Assembly: GCF_039962255.1 (NCBI RefSeq)
Contig: NZ_JAMPKY010000005.1
Span: forward strand, 372,001-436,000
Origin: Leptolyngbya subtilissima AS-A7
GTDB lineage: Bacteria; Cyanobacteriota; Cyanobacteriia; Phormidesmidales; Phormidesmidaceae
Length of the DNA stretch: 64,000 bases
Direction: 5' to 3'
A model generated the notes under the pieces. It made no database searches. It saw only the letters and a list, made by a program, of their open reading frames with translations, and was not told where the DNA came from. Position 1 is the stretch's first letter; the number at the start of each line of letters is the position of its first letter. The position numbers and the translations under genes are program-made. This document shows, one piece after another, positions 24,182-34,784 of this stretch.

Positions 24182-25396
24182 CGGAGCGGGCGGCTCCCCC
24201 TGCTTAAGCCCATGCTGTTCGATTGGGAAGATCACTGTAAAGGTGGAGCCTTGGCCTGATTGTGATGACACCAAAATTTCACCCTGCATCAAATTCACCA
24301 GCTGGGCCACAATGGCTAGGCCCAAGCCTGTGCCTTGTTCGGTATCAGGTGTAGGGCGATGGCTAACCCGGTAGTAGGGTTCAAAAATATGTTTTTGCTC
24401 AGCCTCAGTGATGCCGATGCCGCTGTCGGTGACGGTAATTGACCAGCGGCCATCGCTCAGGGTTTCGGCCGCAATAGAGACATGGCCAGTCTCAGTATAA
24501 CGAATCGCGTTGCTCAGCAGGTTGGTAATGATCTGCTGTAGGCGCAGGGGGTCAGTTTGCACCACTGGGGGAATGCGATCGCACGCCACCTTCAGCTCCA
24601 ACCCCTTGTTGCGCACTAGCGGTTCAATAATCTCGATGACCGACTGAATCAGCTCGTGAGGGTCGATCGTGACGAGCTTGAGCTTAATTTGGCCATCACC
24701 TTTCTGAAGTTGGAGAGTGTCGTTGATCAACCGCAGCAAAAGCCGACCGCTGCGCAATACGCGCTCAATACTTTCTAGATGAGCATAGGAATCTTTGATT
24801 TCGGTCTGCTGCTGCTGGCGCAGAAATAAGTCGGCATAGCCAATAATTGAGGTCAGCGGAGTTTTAAGCTCGTGGGTCAGTTTTGACATGTTGTCGTGGC
24901 TGGCCCGCACTAAACGCGTCAGCTCTTGATTGGTGAGCTGCATTTGAGCTCGGAGCTGGTCTAGCTCCTCCATGCGGGTTTGGGTATAGCTGTCAAAACA
25001 GCGGGCGATCGCCTCGTCAATTACCGCATCAATCAGCCGAATCGCCCACAGCACATCCTTGGGTTCGGCCTGCACCAAATCGGCTTCTAGCTCTGAAAAA
25101 ATCACCGATCGCAGCAGACGATACTCGCGCGCAATTTCTGCCGGTTCAAACCCTTGCTCAGCGCGAATCAGCCCGTGTTCTAGACTGGCATCATCGATAG
25201 TCTCAAAATTTTCTGCCTCGCTGTCGGCCATCATGGCGGCGAGAGATTCGAGCACCCTGGGCAAACTGTCGCGGACCGCATTGAAAGTTAATTCATTGGT
25301 GGCTTCAATTTGCTGATCGTTAAAAACCGCGTTGATCCACAACTCAATAATCGTGTCGCGTTTTTGATTCAAAATGGTGCTGAAATCAATTTTCAC
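24155..25396 (-). CDS. Sensor histidine kinase with RsbRD-like N-terminal sensor
   Basis: This 413-residue cytosolic kinase has no membrane segment. The N-terminal 135 residues form a helical domain (IIELWINAVF, FEPAEIAREYRLLRSVIF) similar to the RsbRD/globin-like sensor of stress regulators. A short coiled coil leads to the HisKA domain with H175 in LTHELKTPL, then the HATPase with N-box IITNLLSNAIRY, G1 DSGIGI, F-box FEPYYR and G2 GTGLGLAI. It should phosphorylate an unlinked response regulator; none is adjacent. It begins 4 nt after malQ on the same strand, so the two are probably cotranscribed. The overlap with the glycosyltransferase is tail to tail. Confidence 0.9.
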   Translation of the reverse strand: MKIDFSTILNQKRDTIIELWINAVFNDQQIEATNELTFNAVRDSLPRVLESLAAMMADSEAENFETIDDASLEHGLIRAEQGFEPAEIAREYRLLRSVIFSELEADLVQAEPKDVLWAIRLIDAVIDEAIARCFDSYTQTRMEELDQLRAQMQLTNQELTRLVRASHDNMSKLTHELKTPLTSIIGYADLFLRQQQQTEIKDSYAHLESIERVLRSGRLLLRLINDTLQLQKGDGQIKLKLVTIDPHELIQSVIEIIEPLVRNKGLELKVACDRIPPVVQTDPLRLQQIITNLLSNAIRYTETGHVSIAAETLSDGRWSITVTDSGIGITEAEQKHIFEPYYRVSHRPTPDTEQGTGLGLAIVAQLVNLMQGEILVSSQSGQGSTFTVIFPIEQHGLKQGEPPAPSVAGAGNP

Positions 25397-25400
25397 AGCA

Positions 25401-26909
25401 TTAGCGACTATAGAGCTGAGTCAGGGTCCGGAGGCGATCGCTCAAAGCATTAGTCAGCAACGCCGAACTGCGGTAGCGCCAGCGCCAGTTGCCGTCGTTG
25501 CGGCTGGGGTCATTCATGCGCGATCGCCCGTCTAAATCCAGCAGGTCTTGCAGCGGAATAATCGCCAGATCGGCCACCGAAGCTAGCGCCGTGCGAATCA
25601 GTAGCCAGTTAATATCTTCGATCGCCTCGGGCGAGCTGTAGCCTGAGTAGCGAGCCACAAACTGTTTCTCGGTGTCGCTGGCCTGCTGCCACCACCCGAT
25701 CGCCGTGTCGTTGTCGTGGGTGCCGGGATAAACCACCGTGTTGCGGGTGTAGTTGTGGGGCAGGTAGGCGTTGTCAGGGTCATCGCCAAAGGCAAACATT
25801 AAAATGCGCATGCCGGGAAAGTCGAAGCGATCGCGCAGCGCCTCAACCTCGGGCGTAATGATGCCCAGGTCTTCCGCCATAATCGGCAGCGTCCCTAGAG
25901 CTTTGCCGAGGGCGGTAAAAAACTTTTCGCCGGGGGCTTCAATCCATTCGCCGTTGATGGCGGTTTCTTCGCCCGCTGGCACTTGCCAATAGGCTTCAAA
26001 GCCGCGAAAGTGGTCGACCCGCACAATATCGACGTACTGCAACGTTACCTGAAAGCGCTTAATCCACCAGGCAAAATTGGTTTTTTCGGCCTTATCCCAG
26101 TTGTAGACCGGGTTGCCCCAGAGCTGGCCGGTCTCGCTGAAATAGTCGGGCGGCACGCCAGCGATAAAGGCGGGTTCAAAGGTGTCGGGGTCGAGCTTAA
26201 ACAGCTCGGGGGCGGCCCAAACGTCGGAGCTGTTGTGGCACACGTAAATTGAAATATCGCCAACAATTTTAATGTTCTTGTCGTTGGCATACTGGCGCAG
26301 ATTCTGCCACTGCTCAAAGAATTTGAACTGCACAAACTGATGGTATTGAATCTGGGCTTTCAGCCTCTCCCGCTGAGCTTGCAGTGCCTCCGGTTCGCGG
26401 CAGGCGATCGCCGGATCCCAAAAATTCCAGCTTTTGCCCTCGTGGGCCTCCAGCAGGGCCATAAACAGCACAAAGTCATCCAGCCAGGAGGCTTGCTCCT
26501 GGCAGAACTGGTCAAACTTGGCCTGCTGCTCGGGCGATCGCGTCGTCAAAAAGCGCTCGTGGGCTTGCTTGAGAAACTGCGTTTTGTGGGCAATCACCTT
26601 CTCAAAATCGACCTTCTCTGGATCGACATCGGTCAGGGGCTCCAGTTCGTCCTCTTTCAGCAAACCTTCGTCGGCCAGCTGATCTAGATTGATCAGCAGC
26701 GGGTTGCCGGCAAAGGTGCTGAAGTTCATGATGTAGGGCGAATGCTCGTAGCCAGTGGGCCCTAGGGGCAAAATTTGCCACAGCGTTTGGCCACTCTTCG
26801 CCAAAAAATCGACAAAGGTATAGGCGGCTGGGCCCAAATCCCCAATGCCGTAGCGGCTGGGAAACGAGGTGGGATGCAGTAAAACGCCACTGGCACGTTG
26901 AAAGCTCAT
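25401..26909 (-). CDS. malQ: 4-alpha-glucanotransferase (amylomaltase)
   Basis: The start is ATG 26909 (MSFQRASGVLLHP), which agrees with the family; an upstream in-frame start adds an unlikely extension. The 502-residue enzyme is the usual size of GH77 proteins. Motifs are PTSFPSRYGIGDLGP, LPLGPTGYEHSPY, KIVGDISIYVCHNSSDVW, VRVDHFRGFEAYW (nucleophile Asp), IMAEDLGIITPEV (acid/base Glu) and VYPGTHDNDTAIGWW. It transfers glucan chains in maltodextrin and glycogen metabolism, in the cytosol. The sensor kinase follows at 4 nt. Confidence 0.95.
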   Translation of the reverse strand: MSFQRASGVLLHPTSFPSRYGIGDLGPAAYTFVDFLAKSGQTLWQILPLGPTGYEHSPYIMNFSTFAGNPLLINLDQLADEGLLKEDELEPLTDVDPEKVDFEKVIAHKTQFLKQAHERFLTTRSPEQQAKFDQFCQEQASWLDDFVLFMALLEAHEGKSWNFWDPAIACREPEALQAQRERLKAQIQYHQFVQFKFFEQWQNLRQYANDKNIKIVGDISIYVCHNSSDVWAAPELFKLDPDTFEPAFIAGVPPDYFSETGQLWGNPVYNWDKAEKTNFAWWIKRFQVTLQYVDIVRVDHFRGFEAYWQVPAGEETAINGEWIEAPGEKFFTALGKALGTLPIMAEDLGIITPEVEALRDRFDFPGMRILMFAFGDDPDNAYLPHNYTRNTVVYPGTHDNDTAIGWWQQASDTEKQFVARYSGYSSPEAIEDINWLLIRTALASVADLAIIPLQDLLDLDGRSRMNDPSRNDGNWRWRYRSSALLTNALSDRLRTLTQLYSR

Positions 26910-27279
26910 AGGGGTTCGGCGATCGCACTTGCAAAAGAGTAATTTAGGCTGCATTGAGCAGCCAAGCTGAAACAGTGTGTTGCCACACCATCAGCAATGC
27001 TATTGATAGAAGCAAATGTCTGTCACACGCATCCTCCTAAGGGGTGGGGGTGGTTGGTTCCCGAATACTTGGATGAGCGCGCATTCTTAGCCTTCTATTT
27101 ACGTTCTTGGCCTTCCTGTGAATTCTGTGAACGTGTCGCTGCGCAGTCTTATGCGCCGCAGCGGGAAATGGTGCTGTGCTCACTCTGTTGAAGATTCAAA
27201 GCTTTCGGCGATCAGTTATAGGTTCAAACCAACGCCATAGCCTGGGGTGCGATCGCGGGATCGCTCTTACTTGGGGACG
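26910..27279. other. Divergent promoter region between malQ and treS
   Basis: About 370 nt with no convincing gene. A 64-codon plus-strand frame at 26997-27191 ends with CEFC and CSLC pairs but has no ribosome binding site. The two carbohydrate genes are divergent here, so common regulation is possible. Confidence 0.55.
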
Positions 27280-30200
27280 ATGACGCTCCTGGCGAATTCC
27301 GCTACCGTGGGGGCGGACATTGCGTTGCTAGCGGGTAGGTTGACCTTGAAGAATGAGCCCCTGTGGTTTAAGAATGCCATCATCTACGAAGTGCCTGTGC
27401 GGGCCTTCGCCGACAGCAACGGCGACGGCATTGGCGACTTTCGCGGCCTGACTGGCAAGCTAGACTACCTTCAAGACCTGGGTGTCACCGCCATTTGGCT
27501 GCTGCCTTTCTTTCCGTCGCCGCTGCGAGACGACGGCTACGACATTGCCGACTATGTGAATGTCAACCCGATCTACGGCACCCTGGACGACTTCAAGGAT
27601 CTGCTCCAGGCGGCGCACCAGCGGGGCATTCGCGTCATTATTGAGCTGATCGTTAACCACACCTCCGACCAGCACCCCTGGTTTCAGCGGGCGCGGCGAT
27701 CGCCCAAGGGCAGCCCCGAGCGCGACTTCTACGTCTGGAGCGATACCTACGAGAAGTATCAGGAAGCGCGGATCATCTTCCAGGATTTTGAAACCTCCAA
27801 CTGGACCTGGGACTCGGTGGCCAACGCCTATTTTTGGCACCGCTTTTATTCCCACCAGCCCGACTTGAACTATGACAACCCGGCGGTGCAGCAGGCCGTC
27901 TTTGACGTCATGGATTTTTGGCTAGAAATGGGCGTTGACGGGCTGCGCATGGATGCTGTGCCCTACCTCTACGAACGCGACGGCACTAACTGCGAAAACC
28001 TGCCCGAAACCCACGCTTTCTTGAAAAAGCTGCGCAAGCACGTCGACGAAAAATTTCCCAACCGCATGCTGTTGGCTGAGGCCAACCAGTGGCCTGAAGA
28101 TGCCGCCGCCTACTATGGCGACGGCGACGAGTGCCACATGAATTTTCACTTTCCCCTAATGCCGCGCCTGTTTATGGCCCTGCGCATGGAGGACAGCTTT
28201 CCGATCGCCGATATTTTGCAGCAGACCCCCGCCATTCCCGACAACTGCCAGTGGGGCCTGTTTCTGCGCAACCACGACGAGCTGACGCTGGAAATGGTCA
28301 CTGATGAAGACCGCGACTTTATGTATCGCGTCTATGCTCAAGACCCCGAAATGCGGGTGAACTTGGGCATTCGGCGGCGGCTGGCACCGCTGCTGGGCAA
28401 CGATCGCCGCCAGATCGAGCTGCTCAACAGCCTGCTGCTGTCGCTGCCGGGCACGCCCGTGCTCTACTACGGCGACGAAATTGGCATGGGCGACAACGTC
28501 TATGTGGGCGATCGCAACGGCGTGCGCACCCCCATGCAGTGGAATTTTGACCGCAACGCCGGCTTTAGCAACGCTAGCCCCCAGCGGCTGTTTTTGCCTC
28601 TGATTGTCGAGGCTGAGTACCACTACGCCACGGTCAACGTTGAGGCCCAGCGGGCCAACCCCAGCTCGCTGCTCAACGCGACCAAGCGGCTGATCTCCAT
28701 GCGCAATCACTTTCGTGCTTTGGGCAGCGGCGATTTTCAAATTCTGCATCCCGACAACCGCAAGGTGCTGGCCTTTACCCGCACCTACGAAGACGAGCGA
28801 ATTTTGGTGGTGGCAAACCTATCTCGCTTTGTGCAAACCGTTGAGCTCGATCTACCGGGGTTGAAGGGGTGGGTGCCGGTCGAAATCTTTGGGCGCACCG
28901 AGTTTCCCCCCATTGATGAGTCGCCCTACTTCTTGAGCATTGGGGCCTACGCGGTCTACTGGTTTATGCTCAAGCCCCAGGTTGTGCCCCTACCCGAGGT
29001 CAAACCCAAGGTAGAGCTGCCGATGCTGCAGCTAGCGGGGGCTTGGCCTACGGCGTTTTCGCAGCTGCAATCGGCTCAGACCCGCGGGTTTACGGCGAGC
29101 TTAGAGATCCTGCTGCCCCAGTATTTGTCTAGCCACCCGTGGTTTGGCGGCAGAACCCGCACAGTGCAGACGGCTCGCATTACTGAAGTCATCGCCATCC
29201 CCTATCGGGATAGACATGCTCAGATGCTGGAGCTACAGGTCGACTACATCCAGGGCAGCCCCCAGACCTACGTGCTGTTTTTGGCGATGGCCGAAGGGGA
29301 GAAGGCGCTCCGTCTGCTCAATGAGGCCCCGCAGTCGGTGGTGGCGCGACTCAATCTGGCCAGCAGCGACAACGTAGCGGTGCTATTTGATGCGATCGCC
29401 GACAAGTCGTTCTTGACCGCCCTGCTTGAAGGCATTGCCCAGCACCGGGTCTATGAAAATGCCGCCGGCAAGCTGGTGGCTGACACCACAGCCCTATTTG
29501 CTGAGCTGAGCAAAGGTGATCCCAACCCATCCCTGGGTGAGGAGCCAACGGGAGACGGCCTGCCCTTTGAAGCTTCGCTGATGAAAGGCTTCCACAACAA
29601 CACGTCGATTGCCTACGCTAAGACCGGCAGCGTCGCCGCCCAAAACCGACTGATTCTCAAGCTCTTTCAAAAAGTTGAAGAGGGTCAGCACCCCGACTTG
29701 GAAGTGCGCCGCTTTTTGGACGAACACCAGCACTTTACCCACATTCCTTCGATCGCGGGCACGCTGACCTACCATCGCCCGGCGGCGGAGCCGATCACCA
29801 TCGGTCTGCTGCAGGAGTTTATCCCCGACACCCGCAGCGGTTGGGACTATACCCTCGACCATTTGCGCGACTACTTCGACCTCGTGGTGATGGATCAATC
29901 GGATATCGCCGAAGCGCCCATGCCCGTCGGGTCGCCCTTGGCAATGGAGCCGGTGGCCGTGGATGAGCCTCCAACCGAGGTCTTTTTCCCGTTGCCCTAC
30001 TGCCCGCTGCCCTCCGTTGATTCTCCGATTCCGGCCTGTAAGGCGATCAACAGCTACCTAGCCAACATGCAGCTGTTGGGGCAGCGCACCGCCGAACTCC
30101 ACCTGGCCCTGGCGGTGGATGCCGACCAGCCCGCCTTTACGCCGGAGCCCTTTACCTCGCTCTATCAGCGATCGGTCTACCAGTACAGCCGCAACCTGAC

Positions 30201-30852
30201 CGGTCAGGTCTTTTTGCTGTTGAAGAATCGCCTGAGTACGCTGCCGCCAGAGACGCGAGCGCTCGCCACCCTGGTCTTAGAGCAGCACGATGCCTGTTTG
30301 CAGCAGTTCCAGTCGGTGTTGAACCACAAAATCACCGCCCTGCGGACTCGCTATCACGGCGACTATCACCTGGAGCAGGTGTTATATACCGGCAAAGACT
30401 TCTACATCATTGACTTTGAAGGTGACCCAGCCCGCAGTCTCAACGAGCGCCGCATGAAGCGATCGCCCCTGCGCGATGTGGCCTGCATGCTGCAGTCGTT
30501 TTACTATGCCGTCAACGTTGCTCTCGACAAGGAAGTCGAGAGCGGCATGGGGCAATCCGACCATCACCATCAAATGGAGCAGTGGGCCGAATTTTGGTAT
30601 CGCTGGGTCAGCAGCACCTTTGTTAAGGCCTACTTGGCTACCGCTACCCGCGATAGCTTTTTGCCCAAGACCCAGCAAGAGCTAGAGGTGCTGCTCAATA
30701 ACTACCTGGTCGAGCAGGCAATCTACAATTTGGGCCGCGAGCTCACCAATCAAACCAACCGGATCAACATTCCCCTACGCCGCATTCTTCATCTTCTGAA
30801 GATCGCCCCCGAGGGCGCTCTGGCTGAGCCTAGAGCCTTGAAGAAGGCCTAA
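27280..30852 (+). CDS. treS: Trehalose synthase fused to a maltokinase-like domain
   Basis: The start is ATG 27280, with GGGG just upstream; a GTG at 27247 is in frame but has no better signal. The first 550 or so residues are a GH13 trehalose synthase: [19 protein letters not shown], the nucleophile motif [25 protein letters not shown] and [14 protein letters not shown]. It interconverts maltose and trehalose. A C-terminal part of about 500 residues resembles a maltokinase (Pep2): [17 protein letters not shown]-like N-lobe, then [10 protein letters not shown] and [28 protein letters not shown]. The fusion would supply maltose-1-phosphate for GlgE or act in trehalose turnover; no glgE is in the window. 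Confidence 0.93.
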   Translation: MTLLANSATVGADIALLAGRLTLKNEPLWFKNAIIYEVPVRAFADSNGDGIGDFRGLTGKLDYLQDLGVTAIWLLPFFPSPLRDDGYDIADYVNVNPIYGTLDDFKDLLQAAHQRGIRVIIELIVNHTSDQHPWFQRARRSPKGSPERDFYVWSDTYEKYQEARIIFQDFETSNWTWDSVANAYFWHRFYSHQPDLNYDNPAVQQAVFDVMDFWLEMGVDGLRMDAVPYLYERDGTNCENLPETHAFLKKLRKHVDEKFPNRMLLAEANQWPEDAAAYYGDGDECHMNFHFPLMPRLFMALRMEDSFPIADILQQTPAIPDNCQWGLFLRNHDELTLEMVTDEDRDFMYRVYAQDPEMRVNLGIRRRLAPLLGNDRRQIELLNSLLLSLPGTPVLYYGDEIGMGDNVYVGDRNGVRTPMQWNFDRNAGFSNASPQRLFLPLIVEAEYHYATVNVEAQRANPSSLLNATKRLISMRNHFRALGSGDFQILHPDNRKVLAFTRTYEDERILVVANLSRFVQTVELDLPGLKGWVPVEIFGRTEFPPIDESPYFLSIGAYAVYWFMLKPQVVPLPEVKPKVELPMLQLAGAWPTAFSQLQSAQTRGFTASLEILLPQYLSSHPWFGGRTRTVQTARITEVIAIPYRDRHAQMLELQVDYIQGSPQTYVLFLAMAEGEKALRLLNEAPQSVVARLNLASSDNVAVLFDAIADKSFLTALLEGIAQHRVYENAAGKLVADTTALFAELSKGDPNPSLGEEPTGDGLPFEASLMKGFHNNTSIAYAKTGSVAAQNRLILKLFQKVEEGQHPDLEVRRFLDEHQHFTHIPSIAGTLTYHRPAAEPITIGLLQEFIPDTRSGWDYTLDHLRDYFDLVVMDQSDIAEAPMPVGSPLAMEPVAVDEPPTEVFFPLPYCPLPSVDSPIPACKAINSYLANMQLLGQRTAELHLALAVDADQPAFTPEPFTSLYQRSVYQYSRNLTGQVFLLLKNRLSTLPPETRALATLVLEQHDACLQQFQSVLNHKITALRTRYHGDYHLEQVLYTGKDFYIIDFEGDPARSLNERRMKRSPLRDVACMLQSFYYAVNVALDKEVESGMGQSDHHHQMEQWAEFWYRWVSSTFVKAYLATATRDSFLPKTQQELEVLLNNYLVEQAIYNLGRELTNQTNRINIPLRRILHLLKIAPEGALAEPRALKKA

Positions 30853-30860
30853 CTCAAACC

Positions 30861-32366
30861 TCAAACGTTAGAAGCCAGCAAGTTGTCCCTGCGGTGGCTA
30901 TCGTCCCGCAGGAAATTTTCGGCCACCTGCTTTTTGGCCACCAGACCCAGGGTTTGCATCGCCTGCTCAACCTGCTCTGACCAGGGGACCGCCGTATTTA
31001 GCCGAAAGCAGTTGCCGTAGCACTGCCCCGAGGCCGAAAACATGACCCCAGGGGCGATCGCAATCCCTTGGGCCAACGCCTCCTGGTACAGCCGCAGTGA
31101 GTCGAATCCTGACGGCATTTCGAGCCACAGCACATGACCCCCAGTGGGGCGGGTCACGCAGGTCTCGGCGGGAAAGTAGTCGCGAATCGCCTGCTGGATG
31201 TGCACCATTTGGTCTTGGTAGACGCGGCGCAGGTGGCGCAGGTGGCGATCGTAGCCGCCGTTGGCCAAAAAGGCCGCCACCGTGAGCTGAGGTGCGATCG
31301 CCGTATTTTGGTTAAGAATCGACTTCATGTGGGCGATCTTGCCGTGATAGCGGCCCCCTGTGCACCAGCCTATCCGCAGCCCTGGTGACAGAGTTTTGCT
31401 CACCGAAGCACAGTAGAGCACCCGCTTCTCTACGTCAAAGGCTTTGATCGCCTTGGGGCGGGTGCCCTCAAAGCAGAGATCGCCGTAGACATCGTCTTCG
31501 ATCAGCGGCGTGTCGTACTGGTTGAGCAGATCTACCAGGTGCTTTTTCTTGCGGTCATCCATGCAGCTGCCCAGGGGGTTGCTGAAATTCGACACCAGCA
31601 GCACCACCTTGACATCGCCGGTTTGCAGCGCTTCTTCGAGGTGGGGCAGGCTAATACCGTCGCGGGGGTGAGTGGGCAGGGTCAGCGCCTTCAGCCCCAG
31701 ACATTTCAGCGCTTCTAACACAGCGAAATAGGTGGGCGACTCGATCGCCACGGTGTCGCCGGGCTGAGTTAGCGCTTGCAGGCAAAAATAGATTGCCTCG
31801 TTGGCCCCATTGGTAATCACCATCTGGTCAGGGTGTACTGAGCAGCCTGCGTCTAGCATGCGTTTGGCAAACTCGGCCCGCAGCTCGGGGCAGCCCAGGG
31901 GCGTGCCGTAGGAATGGGCCGCATTGGTGTTGTCTCGCAGCACCTTGCCCATCAGCCGATTGAGCTGGGCTAGGGGTAGGTGTTCTAGGGCAGGTAGCGC
32001 CGCCCCCAGCTGAATTAACCCCGGATCGCGCATCAGGCTAATCACCTCAAAGGCCAGGGAGATATCAATATCGGTGGCCTGGCGGGGGGGCGCGGTGGGG
32101 GCGGGCTCCTGGGGCAGTTGCAGCGTAGTCTGTTTAACGTAGTAGCCCGACTGGGGCCGCACTACCACCATGCCCCGGTCTTCTAGCAGGCGGTAGGCTT
32201 CCATCACTGTGGAAGTGCTGACCGACAGCTGGGCGCGCAGTTTTCGCACCGAGGGCAGGCGATCCCCCGGTTTGAGAGTGCCCTCGGTAATCAGCTGCTG
32301 AAGCCGATCGGCCACCTGTTCGTAGAGGATTTGGTGCGGGGCAAGGGTGATGGGGGAGAAGGGCAT
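30861..32366 (-). CDS. MocR-type regulator: GntR HTH fused to a class I aminotransferase domain
   Basis: This 501-residue protein has a GntR winged helix at the N-terminus (LYEQVADRLQQLITEGTLKPGDRLPSVRKLRAQLSVSTSTVMEAYRLLEDRG) linked to an aminotransferase fold. The PLP lysine is in CASVSKTLSPGLRIGW; NGANEAIYFCL, DTVAIESPTYFAVLEAL and EDDVYGDLC are the supporting motifs. MocR regulators sense PLP or amino acids and control PLP, GABA or transport genes. It is convergent with treS (8 nt apart). The leader of the gene contains G-rich low-complexity DNA around 32370-32420. The target genes are unknown. Confidence 0.93.
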   Translation of the reverse strand: MPFSPITLAPHQILYEQVADRLQQLITEGTLKPGDRLPSVRKLRAQLSVSTSTVMEAYRLLEDRGMVVVRPQSGYYVKQTTLQLPQEPAPTAPPRQATDIDISLAFEVISLMRDPGLIQLGAALPALEHLPLAQLNRLMGKVLRDNTNAAHSYGTPLGCPELRAEFAKRMLDAGCSVHPDQMVITNGANEAIYFCLQALTQPGDTVAIESPTYFAVLEALKCLGLKALTLPTHPRDGISLPHLEEALQTGDVKVVLLVSNFSNPLGSCMDDRKKKHLVDLLNQYDTPLIEDDVYGDLCFEGTRPKAIKAFDVEKRVLYCASVSKTLSPGLRIGWCTGGRYHGKIAHMKSILNQNTAIAPQLTVAAFLANGGYDRHLRHLRRVYQDQMVHIQQAIRDYFPAETCVTRPTGGHVLWLEMPSGFDSLRLYQEALAQGIAIAPGVMFSASGQCYGNCFRLNTAVPWSEQVEQAMQTLGLVAKKQVAENFLRDDSHRRDNLLASNV

Positions 32367-32623
32367 GGGGTGGAAGGGTAGGAGAGTAGGGGAGTGGGGA
32401 GATGAAGGAGAGGGAGAATTCTGAAAAGGGGTTGAGTTTTTGGGTGAGTAGGAACAGTTTTGGGGTGAGGCGACCGGAACAGTTGTAGAAAATCAAACTG
32501 TTACCAAGACAATTTACGCTAACTGCCTCTGTTTCGATAGGGGGCGATCGCAGAAACTTTACCTATGCCGAATCGATTCGTGCTGTTCCCGTTGGCCAAT
32601 CGCCTTTCTTAGAGGACAGCTCC

Positions 32624-32920
32624 ATGAAACCCAATAGTTTGTACGCTCAGCTTGAGCTAATTCAAGAGCCGCTTGATCGCCCTATTCGAACCGATTACTC
32701 CATTGCTCGGGCTTGGGCAGAGGCTAAGCGGCGTCTCAGTTTAGTAGGCGGTGCCTTGCTGACCTACCTCTGTGGTTCCGCAGACCTAAGCGTGACCGTG
32801 AAGCGCGATCGCTGGGGCAATACGCTATTTATCGCCTACGACCCAGTCAGCCAGCAGCGCCGTACCTTCAGCTCTGAGCAAGAGCTGCGGGTGTGGGTCG
32901 ACCAGCGCTATTACCAGTAG
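32624..32920 (+). CDS. Small hypothetical protein
   Basis: This 98-residue protein starts at ATG 32624 with GAGGACAG about eight bases upstream. It has a basic central helix (ARAWAEAKRRLSLVGGALLTYLCGS) and a beta-rich tail (SVTVKRDRWGNTLFIAYDPVS...FSSEQELRVWVDQRYYQ). No signal peptide or long membrane segment is evident. I do not recognise the family. The composition and RBS suggest a real gene, probably cyanobacterial. Confidence 0.75.
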   Translation: MKPNSLYAQLELIQEPLDRPIRTDYSIARAWAEAKRRLSLVGGALLTYLCGSADLSVTVKRDRWGNTLFIAYDPVSQQRRTFSSEQELRVWVDQRYYQ

Positions 32921-33145
32921 TGGGTGACATCTTCGATCTTGCGGGGCGGGACAGCCGACTGTCCTGCTCTCGGGATGGGAGCCAGGGAATAGCAAAGGCT
33001 GCGCCCTCAGGGTTTGCGGTGACTACATAGACCTGTGAACTTTGCTCGACGGCACGGGGTATGTGCCAAAGTGAGCGTGCAGATGAGTAGGCTGGACTTG
33101 AGAATTTTCTCAGGACCCGCTTTTCTCAAGGCTTAGGAAACTGCC

Positions 33146-33970
33146 ATGCTAGAGCCACTTCGGACTGATTTTGCGCGACGTTGGCCAAAATTGACCTGGA
33201 AGCTGGGTTACTGGTTTTCTAGCCCCAAAAAAGTCACCCCGGTTCTACTAGTAGTTGTCGCAGTAGTCCTAGTCACCAGTGAACCTGAGTACAGTCAGCG
33301 TATGGCTGTAGCGGGTTTGGCGTTACTGGTCGCCTATGGAGTGGTGATGTCGCCGTTGTTTTCGATCCCAGCAACGGCGCTGCTATCGAGCTTTGTGCCC
33401 CGAGACACTGGGGAGTCGGCTGATGCCATTGTAGTGCTGGCCCGGAACGGCCGCATTCAAGGCGATCGCTACAATACAGCGGTCAATATGTTGGCCGAGG
33501 GGCGATCGCCCAATCTCTTGATCATGGGCCTCTCCCAGGGAGTCACTGTGCTTAAAGCTCTCGATCAGCGCCACCTATCGCCCAACCTCATGCTCAGTGC
33601 CGTCTGCGTCAAAACCACCAAGCAAGAGGCAGAGTCAGCCGCTGTCGCCCTTGGTGCTAGGGGGTTGAAGCGGGTTATTTTGATCACCGATACTCCCCAT
33701 ATGCTGCGGGCTTGGCTGACGTTCAAGGGACTGGGGTTTTCCGTCGTCCCTCACATGGAGCCGCTGCCCATTGGGGTGGCTAGTCGTGAGCGATCGCTGC
33801 TGGCCATTCGCGAATATCTGGGCCTAGTTAGCTATGCTGGCCTAGGGCGTTTTCAAGGGAAGTTGCCCAGGACCCTTCCCCAAGTGGCCAGGGCAATGGC
33901 CGACGACTTACCTGGCGATCGCTGCTTTATGACCGCTGAGCAAATTCGGCAGACGTTCAGGCTCAGCTGA
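33146..33970 (+). CDS. YdcF/DUF218-like membrane-anchored protein
   Basis: The 274-residue product begins with a polar region and two hydrophobic segments (VTPVLLVVVAVVLVTS and MAVAGLALLVAYGVVM). The DUF218-like domain follows: ADAIVVLARNGRIQGDRYNTAVNMLAEGRSPNLLIMG, VCVKTTKQEAESAAVAL, and RVILITDTPHMLRAWLTFKGLGFSVVPHME. This family includes YdcF and ElyC, linked to envelope integrity and to SAM binding in vitro. The exact substrate is unknown. It precedes phzF by 25 nt. Confidence 0.87.
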   Translation: MLEPLRTDFARRWPKLTWKLGYWFSSPKKVTPVLLVVVAVVLVTSEPEYSQRMAVAGLALLVAYGVVMSPLFSIPATALLSSFVPRDTGESADAIVVLARNGRIQGDRYNTAVNMLAEGRSPNLLIMGLSQGVTVLKALDQRHLSPNLMLSAVCVKTTKQEAESAAVALGARGLKRVILITDTPHMLRAWLTFKGLGFSVVPHMEPLPIGVASRERSLLAIREYLGLVSYAGLGRFQGKLPRTLPQVARAMADDLPGDRCFMTAEQIRQTFRLS

Positions 33971-33995
33971 AATTTAAGAAAAAGGGTGGAGCCCG

Positions 33996-34784
33996 ATGAC
34001 CATTTCGCTAACTCAGGTTGATGCCTTTACTGATGCCGCTTTTGGCGGCAACCCAGCGGCGGTGTGCGCCCTACCCGAGGCTCGCCCCGATCGCTGGATG
34101 CAGCAGGTGGCCCAAGAGATGAACCTCTCAGAAACCGCCTTTTTCTACCCCGAGGGCGACGGCTACCGGCTGCGCTGGTTTACCCCCACCGTAGAGGTCG
34201 ACCTGTGCGGCCATGCCACCCTAGCCACCTGCCACGTGCTGTGGAGCGAGGGTCACCTGAGCAACGAACAGCCCGCTACGTTCCATACCCGCAGCGGTGT
34301 GCTCACGGCCCGCCGCCTCGGCGATTGGATTGAGCTCAACTTTCCAGCCAACCCGTCCCACTCCATTGCTGAACCTGACGGTTTGGCAGAGGCCCTAGGC
34401 GCAACCCCCCAAGCCGTCGTTGAAAATTCCTTGGGCTATTTGGTCGAGCTAGAGTCGGTGGCGGTGGTGCGCGATCTGCGACCCGACTTCGTCGCCCTTG
34501 GGCAATTCCCTGTCCACGGCGTGATTGTCACCAGCCGAGGCGAAGCGCCCTACGATTTTGTCTCTCGGTTTTTTGCCCCCGCCCTCGGCATCAACGAAGA
34601 CCCGGTCACCGGAGCTGCCCACTGCTGCCTCGGCCCCTACTGGCGAGAAAAGCTGGGCAAAACCACTTTTCTCGCCCACCAGTCATCGGTCCGGGGTGGC
34701 GTAGTCAAAGTGCAGGATGAAGGCGATCGCATTTGGCTCAGCGGCCAAGCTATCACCGTCTTTAAAGGAGATTTGCTGCACTGA
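33996..34784 (+). CDS. PhzF-family isomerase
   Basis: The 262-residue protein has the family N-terminus (QVDAFTDAAFGGNPAAVCAL), the acid-base glutamate in EMNLSETAFF, the core RWFTPTVEVDLCGHATLATCH and the C-terminal half with GINEDPVTGAAHCCLGPYW. PhzF-like proteins isomerise small aromatic or amino-acid-derived substrates. Outside phenazine producers their role is unclear. It overlaps the GNAT gene by one base (TGATG), so the two are translationally coupled. Confidence 0.92.
   Translation: MTISLTQVDAFTDAAFGGNPAAVCALPEARPDRWMQQVAQEMNLSETAFFYPEGDGYRLRWFTPTVEVDLCGHATLATCHVLWSEGHLSNEQPATFHTRSGVLTARRLGDWIELNFPANPSHSIAEPDGLAEALGATPQAVVENSLGYLVELESVAVVRDLRPDFVALGQFPVHGVIVTSRGEAPYDFVSRFFAPALGINEDPVTGAAHCCLGPYWREKLGKTTFLAHQSSVRGGVVKVQDEGDRIWLSGQAITVFKGDLLH

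Noticed and set aside
26997-27191. 64-codon plus-strand frame with CEFC and CSLC as a small zinc protein
   Set aside because: The CxxC pairs are suggestive, but there is no ribosome binding site and it lies in the divergent malQ/treS promoter region; homologues would be needed.
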